A DNA stretch of 64,000 bases, from positions 186,001-250,000 of the forward strand of contig NZ_JBHSBN010000006.1 in NCBI RefSeq assembly GCF_042650605.1, in the 5' to 3' direction. The notes under the pieces were generated by a model, which saw only the letters and a program-made list of their open reading frames with translations, was not told where the DNA came from and did no database searches. This DNA comes from Micromonospora_J zhanjiangensis (GTDB lineage Bacteria; Actinomycetota; Actinomycetes; Mycobacteriales; Micromonosporaceae). This document shows positions 28,949 to 37,500 of the stretch, one piece after another. How positions within the stretch are numbered: the first letter of the stretch is position 1; every line of letters begins with the position of its first letter. The translations under genes were made by a program, and so were the position numbers.

Positions 28949-30622
28949 TCAGTGGGCGCCGGCTCCGGTGAGCGAGCGGACCTCCAGTTCGGCGTACTTC
29001 GCGTCGTCGCGTTCCTTGGACAGCAGGGTGCCGATCCAGCCGCACAGGAAGCCCACCGGGATGGAGATGATGCCCGGGTTGGACAGCGGGAACCAGTGCC
29101 AGTCGGAGTCCGGGAACATCGCGGTGGGCGCACCGGAGACGACCGGCGAGAAGAACACCAGGACGACCGCGGCGATCAGGCCGCCGTAGATCGCCCACAC
29201 CGCGCCGGAGGTGTTGAACCGCTTCCAGAACAGGCTGTAGAGAATGGCCGGCAGATTGCCGGACGCGGCGACGGCGAAGGCCAGCGCCACCAGGAAGGCC
29301 ACGTTCAGGCTCTGCGCGAAGATCGACAGCGCGATGGCGATCGCCCCGATCACGAAGGCCGAGATCCGGGCGACGTTCACCTCCTGCCGCTCGGACGCCT
29401 CGCCCCGCTTGACCACGTTGGCGTAGAAGTCGTGCGCCAGGCTGGACGAGGAGGCCAGGGTGAGTCCGGCGACCACGGCCAGGATGGTGGCGAAGGCGAC
29501 CGCCGCGATGATGGCGAGCAGGGTCGCCCCGCCGATCTCGCCGCCCAGGTAGTCGAGGCCGAGCTTCTGGGCCAACTGCGGGGCGGCCGTGTTGCCCGCC
29601 TTGTCCTGCGCGGTGATCTCCTTACCGCCCACCAGGGCCGCCGCGCCGAAGCCCAGCGCCAGGGTGAACAGGTAGAAGGTGCCGATGATGCCGATCGCCC
29701 AGAGCACGCTCTTGCGGGCCGCCCGCGCGGTGGGCACGGTGTAGAACCGGATCAGGATGTGCGGCAGGCCGGCGGTGCCGAGCACCAGCGCCATCCCCAG
29801 CGACAGCAGGTCCATCTTGCTGTAGAAGGTCTTCGTCGCGTCACCGGCGGTCTCCACGCCGTATCTCAGCCCGGGTTCCAGGAACGCCTCCCCCTTGCCG
29901 GAGACCCGGGCCGCGTCGCCGAGCAGCGAGGAGATGTTGAACTTGTAGTGCACCAGCACCAGCAGGGTCATCACCAGGGTGCCGCCCATCAGCAGCACCG
30001 CCTTGACGATCTGCACGTAGGTGGTGCCCTTCATGCCGCCCACCGTGACGTAAATGATCATCAGTGCGCCGACCAGGATGATGGTGGCGACCTTGGCGGC
30101 GTCGGCGTCCATGCCCAGGAACGTGGTGCCCGGCTTGATCCCGAGCAGCAGCGCCACCAGTGCGCCCGCGCCGACCATCTGGGCCAGCAGGTAGAAGATC
30201 GACACGGTGATGGTGGAGACCGCCGCCGCGGTCCGGACCGGCCGCTGCCGCATCCGGAACGCCAGCACGTCGGCCATCGTGTACCGGCCCGAGTTGCGCA
30301 GCAGCTCCGCCACCAGCAGCAACGCCACCAGCCAGGCGACCAGGAAGCCGATCGAGTAGAGGAACCCGTCGTAGCCGTAGAGGGCGATCAGGCCGGCGAT
30401 GCCGAGGAACGAGGCGGCCGACATGTAGTCACCGCCGATGGCCATGCCGTTCTGGAAGCCGGAGAACGACCGACCGCCGGCGTAGAAGTCGGTGGCCGTC
30501 TTGGTCTGCCGGCTCGCCCAGACCGTGATGCCGAGGGTCACCGCCACCAGCAACAGGAACAGCACGATGGTGATCGTGCGGGCGGTGCTGTTGGTCGCCT
30601 CAGCCGCGAGGAACGTCCTCAT
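28949..30622 (-). CDS. actP: Sodium:solute symporter, acetate/monocarboxylate permease type (ActP-like)
   Basis: 557-residue integral membrane transporter of the SSS family, with about 13 helices. The N-terminus has WASRQTKTATDFYAGGRSFS and GMAIGGDYMSAASFLGIAGL, the signature region of the acetate permease branch; later GLPHILIRFYTVPTARAARK and ASSSSLAHDFYANVVKRGEA are also typical. GGGAGGTG stands just upstream of the ATG. It overlaps the DUF485 gene by 23 bases, the standard ActP/YjcH arrangement. Imports acetate or a similar short monocarboxylate with sodium or protons; exact substrate (acetate, pyruvate, propionate) not determined. Confidence 0.92.
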   Translation of the reverse strand: MRTFLAAEATNSTARTITIVLFLLLVAVTLGITVWASRQTKTATDFYAGGRSFSGFQNGMAIGGDYMSAASFLGIAGLIALYGYDGFLYSIGFLVAWLVALLLVAELLRNSGRYTMADVLAFRMRQRPVRTAAAVSTITVSIFYLLAQMVGAGALVALLLGIKPGTTFLGMDADAAKVATIILVGALMIIYVTVGGMKGTTYVQIVKAVLLMGGTLVMTLLVLVHYKFNISSLLGDAARVSGKGEAFLEPGLRYGVETAGDATKTFYSKMDLLSLGMALVLGTAGLPHILIRFYTVPTARAARKSVLWAIGIIGTFYLFTLALGFGAAALVGGKEITAQDKAGNTAAPQLAQKLGLDYLGGEIGGATLLAIIAAVAFATILAVVAGLTLASSSSLAHDFYANVVKRGEASERQEVNVARISAFVIGAIAIALSIFAQSLNVAFLVALAFAVAASGNLPAILYSLFWKRFNTSGAVWAIYGGLIAAVVLVFFSPVVSGAPTAMFPDSDWHWFPLSNPGIISIPVGFLCGWIGTLLSKERDDAKYAELEVRSLTGAGAH

Positions 30623-30971
30623 GCTTCACCTCCCCCAGGTCGGCCCGGATCGAGTCGGCCACCGGGTCGATCCGGCGGTCGGCGTACCGGGAGTAGAGCC
30701 AGGCGATCACGAACGTCGAGACGAACTGCAACAGCCCGAACAGCAACGCCACGTTGATGTTGCCCACGAGCTTGGTGCCCATGAAATCGCGGGCGTAGGC
30801 CGAGAGGATCACGTAGAGCGCGTACCAGAGGAAGAACGCCACGGTCATCGGGAAGACGAAGCCGCGCAACGCCTTGCGCAGCCCGGCGAACTCCGCCGAG
30901 TTCTGGACCGTGACGTACCGCTCCGATGCGGACGCCGGGGCCGGGGTGTCGGCGGGGGTATCTGTAGACAT
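30600..30971 (-). CDS. DUF485 membrane protein, symporter partner
   Basis: 123-residue YjcH-like protein with two helices: FVFPMTVAFFLWYALYVILS (about 47-66) and INVALLFGLLQFVSTFVIAW (about 79-98), separated by YARDFMGTKLVG, the family hallmark. A soluble N-terminus has QNSAEFAGLRKALRGF. Its end overlaps the symporter start by 23 bases, so both are translated together. Such proteins accompany ActP-type symporters and are thought to help assembly or function. Confidence 0.92.
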   Translation of the reverse strand: MSTDTPADTPAPASASERYVTVQNSAEFAGLRKALRGFVFPMTVAFFLWYALYVILSAYARDFMGTKLVGNINVALLFGLLQFVSTFVIAWLYSRYADRRIDPVADSIRADLGEVKHEDVPRG

Positions 30972-31147
30972 GCGACTCACCACCCTTCACAGGTGTGCGG
31001 GATTACGCGCACGGTAGGTAGCCGCGCCGTGCCGGGAAAGGCATCGGTCGGGTCGCGGTCGCGCACTGCGCCGAACGGGCCGTTGGCTGCGCCGAGTGAC
31101 CTCGCTCACGCCGACGAGCGGCGCGGTGGCCGGTGCCGGGCGGGCGG

Positions 31148-31681
31148 TCAGTCGGTGAGTTCGCGGTATCGACCGCGGTAGTGCACCAGCGGGCCGGCGT
31201 CGCCGGTGAACTCGACGGTCTCGACGGTCGCCTCGACCAACCGGCCCCAGCCGTACTCCCGGCTGTCGTCCAGCCGGCAGCCCGCCCAGCCGGCGCCGTC
31301 GGCCGGCACCGGGCCGTACCCGGTCTCGGTCCAGGCGCCGGCGGCGAACAGGCCGCCGGGCGCGGGGAACAGGCCGGCGAACCGGTCGGCCAACTGGCGG
31401 TGCCCGGGTCCGAGCGGCGTGACGGCGAACCGCCCGGCCGCCGACGCCGCCGCCCACAGGTCGGAATCCTCGTCGATCAACCCGAGCAGCCGGGCCGGGT
31501 CGCCGTCGGCGACCAGCGTCGAGGAGACCGTCAGACCGGCCGGGCCGGGCGCCGTCCAGAGCGTCACCGCCGCCGGCAGGCGACCCCGGAACCGGCGTAC
31601 GGGGGACCGCTGCCCGGCCGGGGTGGCGAACGGATCGGTGTGGTGGATCTGTCCGCCGGGTTCTGGATTCACGTGAAACAT
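31148..31681 (-). CDS. Flavin reductase-like FMN-binding protein
   Basis: 177-residue split-barrel protein (Flavin_Reduct, PF01613). The FMN-binding part is visible in RFRGRLPAAVTLWTAPGP, GLTVSSTLVADGDPARLLGL and GRFAVTPLGPGHRQLADRFA, with a histidine-poor C-terminal half (YGWGRLVEATVETVEFTGDA). It could reduce free flavin with NAD(P)H for a partner monooxygenase, or merely bind flavin; no monooxygenase adjoins it. ATG directly before FHVNPEPGG. It follows the ABC permease gene by only 19 bases on the same strand, so it may be its operon neighbour. Confidence 0.85.
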   Translation of the reverse strand: MFHVNPEPGGQIHHTDPFATPAGQRSPVRRFRGRLPAAVTLWTAPGPAGLTVSSTLVADGDPARLLGLIDEDSDLWAAASAAGRFAVTPLGPGHRQLADRFAGLFPAPGGLFAAGAWTETGYGPVPADGAGWAGCRLDDSREYGWGRLVEATVETVEFTGDAGPLVHYRGRYRELTD

Positions 31682-31700
31682 TGTGCCGCCCCCGGCCCGC

Positions 31701-33464
31701 TCACCGCCGGGGAGTGACCGCCTGAAGCAGTTCGGGCTGTCGGCGGTCCAGCACGTCGCCGGCGAGGTACGTGCCCAGCGCCGCCGCGGCCAGCCCGTAC
31801 GCCAGCCCGACCGGGAACCCGACCCACAGCCAGGCCCCGCCGAGCAGGATGCCGGCCACCGTCACCGGCGTCGCGACGGCGGCCGCGGCGATCATCCCGA
31901 GGAGGCCGAACAGGCTCTTCGCCGCGCCGCCACCGGTGTTCATGGCGAACGGGTTGGTCGTCTCGGGCAACGCGTACCCGCCGAGCACCGACACGTACTG
32001 GTTGACCGCCAGGCCGCTGCCGTAGGCGGCGAAGATCACGCCGGCCACCAGCCCGATCCAGGCCGGTCGGCCCAGGAACAGCGGCACGCCGATCGCGATG
32101 ACCGTCAGCACCGGCACGATGTACAGCGAGAAGGCCAGCGCCCGGGCCCGCAGTTCGAGCCGGCCGGGCACCCCGGCGACCACGTTCGCGGCGTACGCGC
32201 TGCCGTCGTAGCCGAACTGGTTCGCCACCGTGGTCGCGCCGAGCACCCCGACGAAGAGCATCGACAGGCTCAGCGGCACCGGCGCCGCGGCGGTGATCGC
32301 CCGGCCCTCGATCAGGTCGCCGCTGCCGAGGTTGACCATGACCGGGAGGAAGAGCCCGACCACGGCGAACGTGATCAGGCCGGCCCGCCGACGCATGTCC
32401 CGCCACCAGTACCGGGCGTCCCGGGCCACCAGCGCGCCGAACCGGTCCCGGTGCAGCCAGCGCACGGCGGACGGGAAGAGTTGCCCGACCGCGCCGCCGG
32501 GCGCCGCCGACCGGCCCCTGGCCGGGGCCGCGCCGCCGCTCGTCGCGCCGACCATCGCCGCCTCGATCGACCGGGACCACCACCACAGCAGCAACGCCAC
32601 GGCGGCCAGCGTGATCAGCAGCTTGGCCGGCGCCGCCCAGGCCCGTCCCGCGGCCACGTCGAGCCCCATCGTGTACGGCGCGCCGAGCGGGGTCCAGCCG
32701 ACGACCTCGGCCACCCCGGTCAACCGGCCCCAGTCGGTGTGCGTGGCCGCGTTGACCGCAGCGAGTTGCAGCGGACCGAGCAGCGCGGCGAACAGGGCGA
32801 GCAGGACGATCGCCAGGTCGCGTACCCGGCGCGACCGCAGCATGTTGGCGAACGCGCTGGTCACCGCCCGGCTGGCGGCCACGCAGAGGGACATCCCGGC
32901 GAGCACGCCGACGAACGCGGTCACCGCGGCCGGCCACCCGCCCAGGGCGCCCGCCGACAGCACCACCCCGCCGGTGGCCAGCAGGGTGGCCAGCGCCGGC
33001 GTGCCGACCAGCGCGGCGGCGAACATCCCGCCGACCAGGGTGCGCCGCCGCAGCGGCAGCAGCGCGAACCGGGCCGGGTCGATCGTCTCGTCCACGCCGA
33101 AGAAGACCAGCGGCAGGAACAGCCAGCCGAGCGCCAGCAGACCACCGCCGAACGCCGCCACCAGCACGGCGAACCGTTGGCTGCCGGTCATGCCGGGTGC
33201 GGCCGAGAGCAGGAAACCGGCGATGCCGAAGCCGAGCCCGAAGACCAACCCGAGGACGAACAGCACCACCCGCCAGGCCTGACCCCGGAAGTTGTTGCCG
33301 AGCACCCGCAGCTTGAGCCGCACGAAGTGCCACGCCCGCACCGGCCGGACCCCGGCCTCGACCCGTTCCGGCCGGGACCCGGTCCGGCCGGTGCCGGGGG
33401 CCGCCGTGGGGTCGGGTCGGTCGGCCGTGTCCGGCCCGCCGGGGCGTCCCGCGTTCAGAGCCAC
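31701..33464 (-). CDS. ABC-2 type transporter permease, large
   Basis: 587-residue membrane subunit with about 12-14 hydrophobic segments, for example VVLFVLGLVFGLGFGIAGFL, LALGWLFLPLVFFGV, LAIVLLALFAALLGPLQLAA, LLITLAAVALLLWWWS, LSLSMLFVGVLGATTVANQF and GLLGMIAAAAVATPVTVAGI. Cytoplasmic loops contain LPLRRRTLVGGMF and the metal-free RDARYWWRDMRRRAGL. GTG start inside the end of the ATPase gene (10-base overlap), so the two form one exporter. Substrate unknown; size and layout resemble bacitracin/lipid-type exporters of actinobacteria, which is only a resemblance. Confidence 0.86.
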   Translation of the reverse strand: MALNAGRPGGPDTADRPDPTAAPGTGRTGSRPERVEAGVRPVRAWHFVRLKLRVLGNNFRGQAWRVVLFVLGLVFGLGFGIAGFLLSAAPGMTGSQRFAVLVAAFGGGLLALGWLFLPLVFFGVDETIDPARFALLPLRRRTLVGGMFAAALVGTPALATLLATGGVVLSAGALGGWPAAVTAFVGVLAGMSLCVAASRAVTSAFANMLRSRRVRDLAIVLLALFAALLGPLQLAAVNAATHTDWGRLTGVAEVVGWTPLGAPYTMGLDVAAGRAWAAPAKLLITLAAVALLLWWWSRSIEAAMVGATSGGAAPARGRSAAPGGAVGQLFPSAVRWLHRDRFGALVARDARYWWRDMRRRAGLITFAVVGLFLPVMVNLGSGDLIEGRAITAAAPVPLSLSMLFVGVLGATTVANQFGYDGSAYAANVVAGVPGRLELRARALAFSLYIVPVLTVIAIGVPLFLGRPAWIGLVAGVIFAAYGSGLAVNQYVSVLGGYALPETTNPFAMNTGGGAAKSLFGLLGMIAAAAVATPVTVAGILLGGAWLWVGFPVGLAYGLAAAALGTYLAGDVLDRRQPELLQAVTPRR

Positions 33465-34216
33465 GCCAGCTCCTCGCCGGTGGCGGTGCGTCCGCCGACC
33501 ACCTCGACGAAGACGTCCTCCAGCGAACGCTCCCCGCGGACCTCGGCGAGCGTGCCGACCCGCTTGATCACGCCGTCGGCGAGGATCGCCACGTGGCTGC
33601 AGAGCCGCTCCACGACCTCCATCACGTGACTGGAGAAGATCACCGTGCCGCCGCCGGAGACGTACCGGAGCAGGATGTCCCGGATCAGCGCGGCCGAGAC
33701 CGGGTCGACCGCCTCGAACGGCTCGTCGAGCACCAGCAGCCGGGGCGCGTGCAGCAACGCGCAGGCCAGGCCGATCTTCTTCTTCATCCCGGCCGAATAG
33801 TCGACCACCAGGGTCCGGCCGGCGTCGGCCAACGCCAGCACGTCGAGCAGCTCGCCGGCCCGCTGGTCGACCACCGTCGGGTCCATCCCGCGCAGCAACC
33901 CGTGGTACGCCAGCAGCTCGGCCCCGGACAGCCGGTCGAACAGCCGTACCCCGTCGGGCATGACGCCGAGCAGTTGCTTGGCGCGTACCGGGTCGGCCCA
34001 CACGTCGTGGCCCAGCACCCAGGCGCCGCCGGCATCCGGTCGGAGCAGCCCCACCGCCATCGACAGGGTGGTCGTCTTGCCTGCGCCGTTCGGGCCGAGC
34101 AACCCGTAGAACGAGCCGGCCGGGACGTCCAGGTCCACCCCGCCCACGGCCACCTTGGCGTCGAACCGCTTGACCAGACCGCGCAACGCGAGCGCGGCGT
34201 GCCCCTCACCGATCAT
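33455..34216 (-). CDS. ABC transporter ATP-binding protein
   Basis: 253-residue ABC ATPase. Walker A GLLGPNGAGKTTTLSMAVGL, Q-loop followed by MPDGVRLFDRLSGAELLAYH, signature variant VVDYSAGMKKKIGLACALL (YSAGMKKK in place of LSGGQ), Walker B PRLLVLDEPFEAVDPVS and H-loop TVIFSSHVMEVVERLC. The protein belongs to the CcmA/DrrA-like export class. Its stop overlaps the permease start by ten bases. The degenerate signature sequence is a family trait of these exporters rather than damage. Confidence 0.93.
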   Translation of the reverse strand: MIGEGHAALALRGLVKRFDAKVAVGGVDLDVPAGSFYGLLGPNGAGKTTTLSMAVGLLRPDAGGAWVLGHDVWADPVRAKQLLGVMPDGVRLFDRLSGAELLAYHGLLRGMDPTVVDQRAGELLDVLALADAGRTLVVDYSAGMKKKIGLACALLHAPRLLVLDEPFEAVDPVSAALIRDILLRYVSGGGTVIFSSHVMEVVERLCSHVAILADGVIKRVGTLAEVRGERSLEDVFVEVVGGRTATGEELAWL

Positions 34217-34329
34217 GCCTCCACCGTAACCATCGGTGGCCAGGACGGAGTCCGACCGCAGGTTGATCCGAAGGTCCGCCCCGCGCCGGATTCCCGCCGC
34301 CGCCGGTCCGCCGACCGGCCGCGGAACCG

Positions 34330-35334
34330 TCAGCTCCCGGCCGCGGACAGCAGCGCCTCGGCGACCGGGGTACGGGTGTTCAGGACCGCGTGCCCGGCCC
34401 GGTGGGTGGTCACCAGCCCCGCCGCCCGGAGCATCCCCAGTTGCTGGGAGATGCCACCGGGGGACAGCCCGGCGTGCCGGGCCAGCTCGGTGGTGGACAG
34501 CGGCGACTCCAGCGCGGCCAGCAGGGCGGCCCGGGTCCGCCCGAGCACCGCCGTGAGGGCGGCCGACCCGCCGCCGCCGCTCTCCCAGAGGGTGGCGATG
34601 CCCCGCGCCGGGTACGCCAGCTGGGGCTGTGCCACCGCCCGGTCCCCCGAGCCGCCGCAGGTGACGCTCAGCACCGAGGGCCAGACGAAGACCGACGGGA
34701 TCAACAGGAGACCCGTGCCGTGCCCGGTGGTGTCGGCCGAGCAGAACCGGTGGGTGATGGAGAGGGTGTCGTCCTCCCAGCGGACCCGCTGGTGCAGGTC
34801 GTTGAGCAGGCCCTCGGCGCCGTCCTCGGTCAGTCGCCGGGCCCGCTGGAACACCTCCGCCTCCAGCAGGGTGCGGATCCGGGGCCAGTACGGTGCGACG
34901 GCCAGCCGCCAGTACTCCTCGACCTCGTCGGCCAGCCGGTCGAGCCCGGTCGCCGGGTCGTCGTACAGGTCGCGCAGTGCCCGGCGGTCGGCGGCGTCGA
35001 GCACCGCGAGATCACCGCGGACGACCTCGGCGGGGGTGGCCCGCAGCGCGGCCAGCTCGGCCGCCAGATCGGCGGTCAGGGTGGCCGGCGGCGGGTTGAG
35101 GAAGTCGGGAATGCGCCCGACGGGCGGCACCAGACGGGTCAGCCACCGGTCCGGCGAGCCGGGGCGGAACCCCGCGGCGGCCAGCGCCGGTCGGACCCGG
35201 GCGACCCACGGCAGATGTACGGCGTGCCCGGCCGGATCGGCCAGCACCCGCAGGCTCGCCACCACCTCCCAGAGGCAGGACAGGGCGAACCGGATGCGGG
35301 CCATGTCGTGCACCGAGAACCCGATCGACAGCAT
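34330..35334 (-). CDS. ArsR-type winged-helix regulator with DUF5937 domain
   Basis: 334-residue transcription regulator. The N-terminal two thirds form the DUF5937-type ligand domain (SIGFSVHDMARIRFALSCLW, LPPVGRIPDFLNPPPATLT), and the winged helix is at the C-terminus (LLAALESPLSTTELARHAGL, SPGGISQQLGMLRAAGLVTT, HRAGHAVLNTRTP). GGAGG eleven bases before the ATG. It lies between the ABC exporter and the second symporter genes, all on the minus strand; its target is most simply the exporter operon directly downstream, which is inference. No metal-binding cysteine pair of classic ArsR type is seen. Confidence 0.88.
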   Translation of the reverse strand: MLSIGFSVHDMARIRFALSCLWEVVASLRVLADPAGHAVHLPWVARVRPALAAAGFRPGSPDRWLTRLVPPVGRIPDFLNPPPATLTADLAAELAALRATPAEVVRGDLAVLDAADRRALRDLYDDPATGLDRLADEVEEYWRLAVAPYWPRIRTLLEAEVFQRARRLTEDGAEGLLNDLHQRVRWEDDTLSITHRFCSADTTGHGTGLLLIPSVFVWPSVLSVTCGGSGDRAVAQPQLAYPARGIATLWESGGGGSAALTAVLGRTRAALLAALESPLSTTELARHAGLSPGGISQQLGMLRAAGLVTTHRAGHAVLNTRTPVAEALLSAAGS

Positions 35335-35401
35335 CCCTTGCCTCCACGTCCGGTCGTCGGGTCGCAGTATGCCCGGCGGGTGTGACCGTCCCGCGGCGGG
35401 T

Positions 35402-37045
35402 TCAGAGCCGCAGCGACTCCGGGGCGTGCAGCCGCAGCATCAGGTTGCCGACGTCCCGCGGCGCGCGTCGCCGGGTGACCATCGACCCGATCACCATCAC
35501 CGCGAAGGCCAGCGGCACGGTCCAGGCCGCGGGCTGGGCGATCACCTCGGCCGGCCAGCCGCCGGCCGGCGGGGCCAGCACGGTGATCAGCACGGACAGC
35601 ACCGCCGCGCCGCCACCGACCAGGATGCCGGCGGCGGCGCCCACGTCGGTCAGGCCGCGCCACCAGATCCCCAGCACCAGCAGCGGGCAGAAGCTGGAGG
35701 CGGCCACCGCGAAGGCCAGCCCGACCACCTGGGACACGTCCAGGCCGGCCAGGTTGAGCGCGAGGACCACCGGCACGGTACCGGCCACCACGGCGGCCAG
35801 CCGGAAGTCGCGGACCGAGCCCCGGCCCAGCACGTCCGCCGAGATCACCCCGGCGACGCTGGTCAGCAGGCCGGACGAGGTGGACAAGAAGGCCGCGAAC
35901 GCGCCGGCCGAGACCAGCGCGGCGAGCAGTTGCCCGGTCAGGCCGTCACCCAGCGCCGCGCCGGGCAGCAGCACCACCACCGCGTCGGTCCGGCCGGTCA
36001 CCAGCAGTTGCGGCGTGTAGATCCGGCCCAGCACGCCGTACAGGGTGGGCAACAGGTAGAAGGCGCCGACCAGGGCCAGCACCACCAGCGTCGTCCGGCG
36101 GGCGGCGGCGCCGTCGGAGTTGGTGTAGAAGCGCACCAGTACGTGCGGCAGCCCCATCGTGCCGAGGAACGTGGCCAGGATGAGCGAGTAGGTGGCGAAC
36201 AACCCCCGGTCGTCCTTGCCGGCGGCGTCCGGCAGCAACCAGTCCAGTCCGTTGTTCGCGTCCACCGTCGACACCTCGGGCACCGGTTCGCCGGCCGCGA
36301 AGTCGAGCCGGTCGCCGGGGCGTACCCGCAGGACGGATCCGTCGGCGAGGGTGACGGTGGCGTCCCGCTCGACCACGACGGTGGTCGCGGCGGGGAAGGC
36401 GGTGCCGGCCGGTGGCGTGACCGCCGGCCGCCCGTCGGCCTGCCAGTGCAGCACCAGGAAGATCGCCGGTACGGCCAGCGCGGTGAGCTTGAGCCAGTAC
36501 TGGAAGGCCTGCACGAAGGTGATCGCCCGCATCCCGCCGAGCGCCACGTTGGCGGTCACCACCACCCCGACCAACAGCGCGCCGACCGCGTACGGCGCGC
36601 CGGTCACCGTGGTCAGGGTCAGCCCGGCACCCTGCAACTGCGGCACCAGGTACAACCAGCCGATGAAGATGACGAAGAGGGTGGCCAGCTTGCGCAGCCC
36701 CCGGGAACCCAACCGCAGCTCGCAGAAGTCGGGCAGGGTGAAGGCGCCCGAGCGGCGCAGCGGCGCGGCCACGAAGAGCAGCAGGGCGAGGTAGCCGGCG
36801 GCGAACCCGACCGGGTACCAGAGCACGTCCACGCCGTACTTGAGGATCAGTCCGGCGGTGCCGAGGAACGACGCGGCGGACAGATACTCGCCGCCGATCG
36901 CGGCGGCGTTCCAGGTCGGGCTCACCATCCGGGAGGCGACCAGGAAGTCCGAGGTGGTCCGGGCCAGTTTCAGCCCGTAGAAGCCGATCATGACGGTGAC
37001 CAGGGTGACCGCCACGATGGCCGGTACCACGTACGGGTTGTGCAT
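35402..37045 (-). CDS. Sodium:solute symporter, monocarboxylate type
   Basis: 547-residue SSS-family transporter, related to but distinct from the gene at 28.9 kb. Key segments: DFLVASRMVSPTWNAAAIGG, EYLSAASFLGTAGLILKYGV, LRRSGAFTLPDFCELRLGSR, GLPHVLVRFYTNSDGAAARR and TSSGLLTSVAGVISADVLGR. An extracytoplasmic insert of about 70 residues (ADGRPAVTPPAGTAFPAATT, VTLADGSVLRVRPGDRL) is absent in the other copy and may be a small beta domain; it is an unusual trait. Start ATG abuts the stop of the upstream small membrane protein (TAGATG). Confidence 0.92.
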   Translation of the reverse strand: MHNPYVVPAIVAVTLVTVMIGFYGLKLARTTSDFLVASRMVSPTWNAAAIGGEYLSAASFLGTAGLILKYGVDVLWYPVGFAAGYLALLLFVAAPLRRSGAFTLPDFCELRLGSRGLRKLATLFVIFIGWLYLVPQLQGAGLTLTTVTGAPYAVGALLVGVVVTANVALGGMRAITFVQAFQYWLKLTALAVPAIFLVLHWQADGRPAVTPPAGTAFPAATTVVVERDATVTLADGSVLRVRPGDRLDFAAGEPVPEVSTVDANNGLDWLLPDAAGKDDRGLFATYSLILATFLGTMGLPHVLVRFYTNSDGAAARRTTLVVLALVGAFYLLPTLYGVLGRIYTPQLLVTGRTDAVVVLLPGAALGDGLTGQLLAALVSAGAFAAFLSTSSGLLTSVAGVISADVLGRGSVRDFRLAAVVAGTVPVVLALNLAGLDVSQVVGLAFAVAASSFCPLLVLGIWWRGLTDVGAAAGILVGGGAAVLSVLITVLAPPAGGWPAEVIAQPAAWTVPLAFAVMVIGSMVTRRRAPRDVGNLMLRLHAPESLRL

Positions 37046-37462
37046 CTACCGCTCCGGCCGCTGGACCAGCTCGGTGAACTCCTGCTCGTTCCGTTCCGAC
37101 CAGTGCACGTACAGCCAACCCACGGCGACCAGGAACGGGAACGCGGCGACGCCGAGCAGCAGCCAGGGCAGGTTCACCCCGAACACGGTCACGCCGCCGA
37201 CCGAGGGAGCGATGGCGAACAGCAGCGGCAGCCCACCCAGCCCGACGACCACCACCAGGGACAGCCGGAACGCCAACGCGAGCTGGGCCCGGACCAGGCC
37301 GCGGACCAGGGCCTCGCCGACCCGGGTCTGCTGGGTCAGCTCGGTCCGGGTGCGGTCCCGGACCGGACCGTGCCGGGACAGGTCGGCCAGCACGATCCGC
37401 GACCGCCGGGGTACGCCCGGGGTCGCCGCGCTGGGCGGTGGTTCGGCAACGGGGTCGGCCAC
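37046..37462 (-). CDS. Small two-helix membrane protein, symporter partner
   Basis: 138-residue protein with a basic soluble N-terminal half (SRIVLADLSRHGPVRDRTRT) and two helices at about 66-85 (LSLVVVVGLGGLPLLFAIAP) and 94-118 (LPWLLLGVAAFPFLVAVGWL), ending HWSERNEQEFTELVQRPER. The position and topology match the small subunits of SSS transporters, but it lacks the DUF485 hallmark. GTG start; zero bases separate it from the symporter ATG. Role as assembly partner is inferred from context. Confidence 0.85.
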   Translation of the reverse strand: MADPVAEPPPSAATPGVPRRSRIVLADLSRHGPVRDRTRTELTQQTRVGEALVRGLVRAQLALAFRLSLVVVVGLGGLPLLFAIAPSVGGVTVFGVNLPWLLLGVAAFPFLVAVGWLYVHWSERNEQEFTELVQRPER

Positions 37463-37500
37463 CCCGGCAGTCTCACCGCCCAGCGCGGATTGTCAAGAGG

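Noticed and set aside
28952..30757. A 601-codon plus-strand frame opposite the actP-type gene
   Set aside because: Low-complexity, Arg/Gln/Gly-rich translation with no domain; the opposite strand encodes an SSS transporter with all hallmarks.
31683..33629. A 648-codon plus-strand frame opposite the ABC permease
   Set aside because: Antisense to a clear ABC-2 permease; composition atypical for protein.
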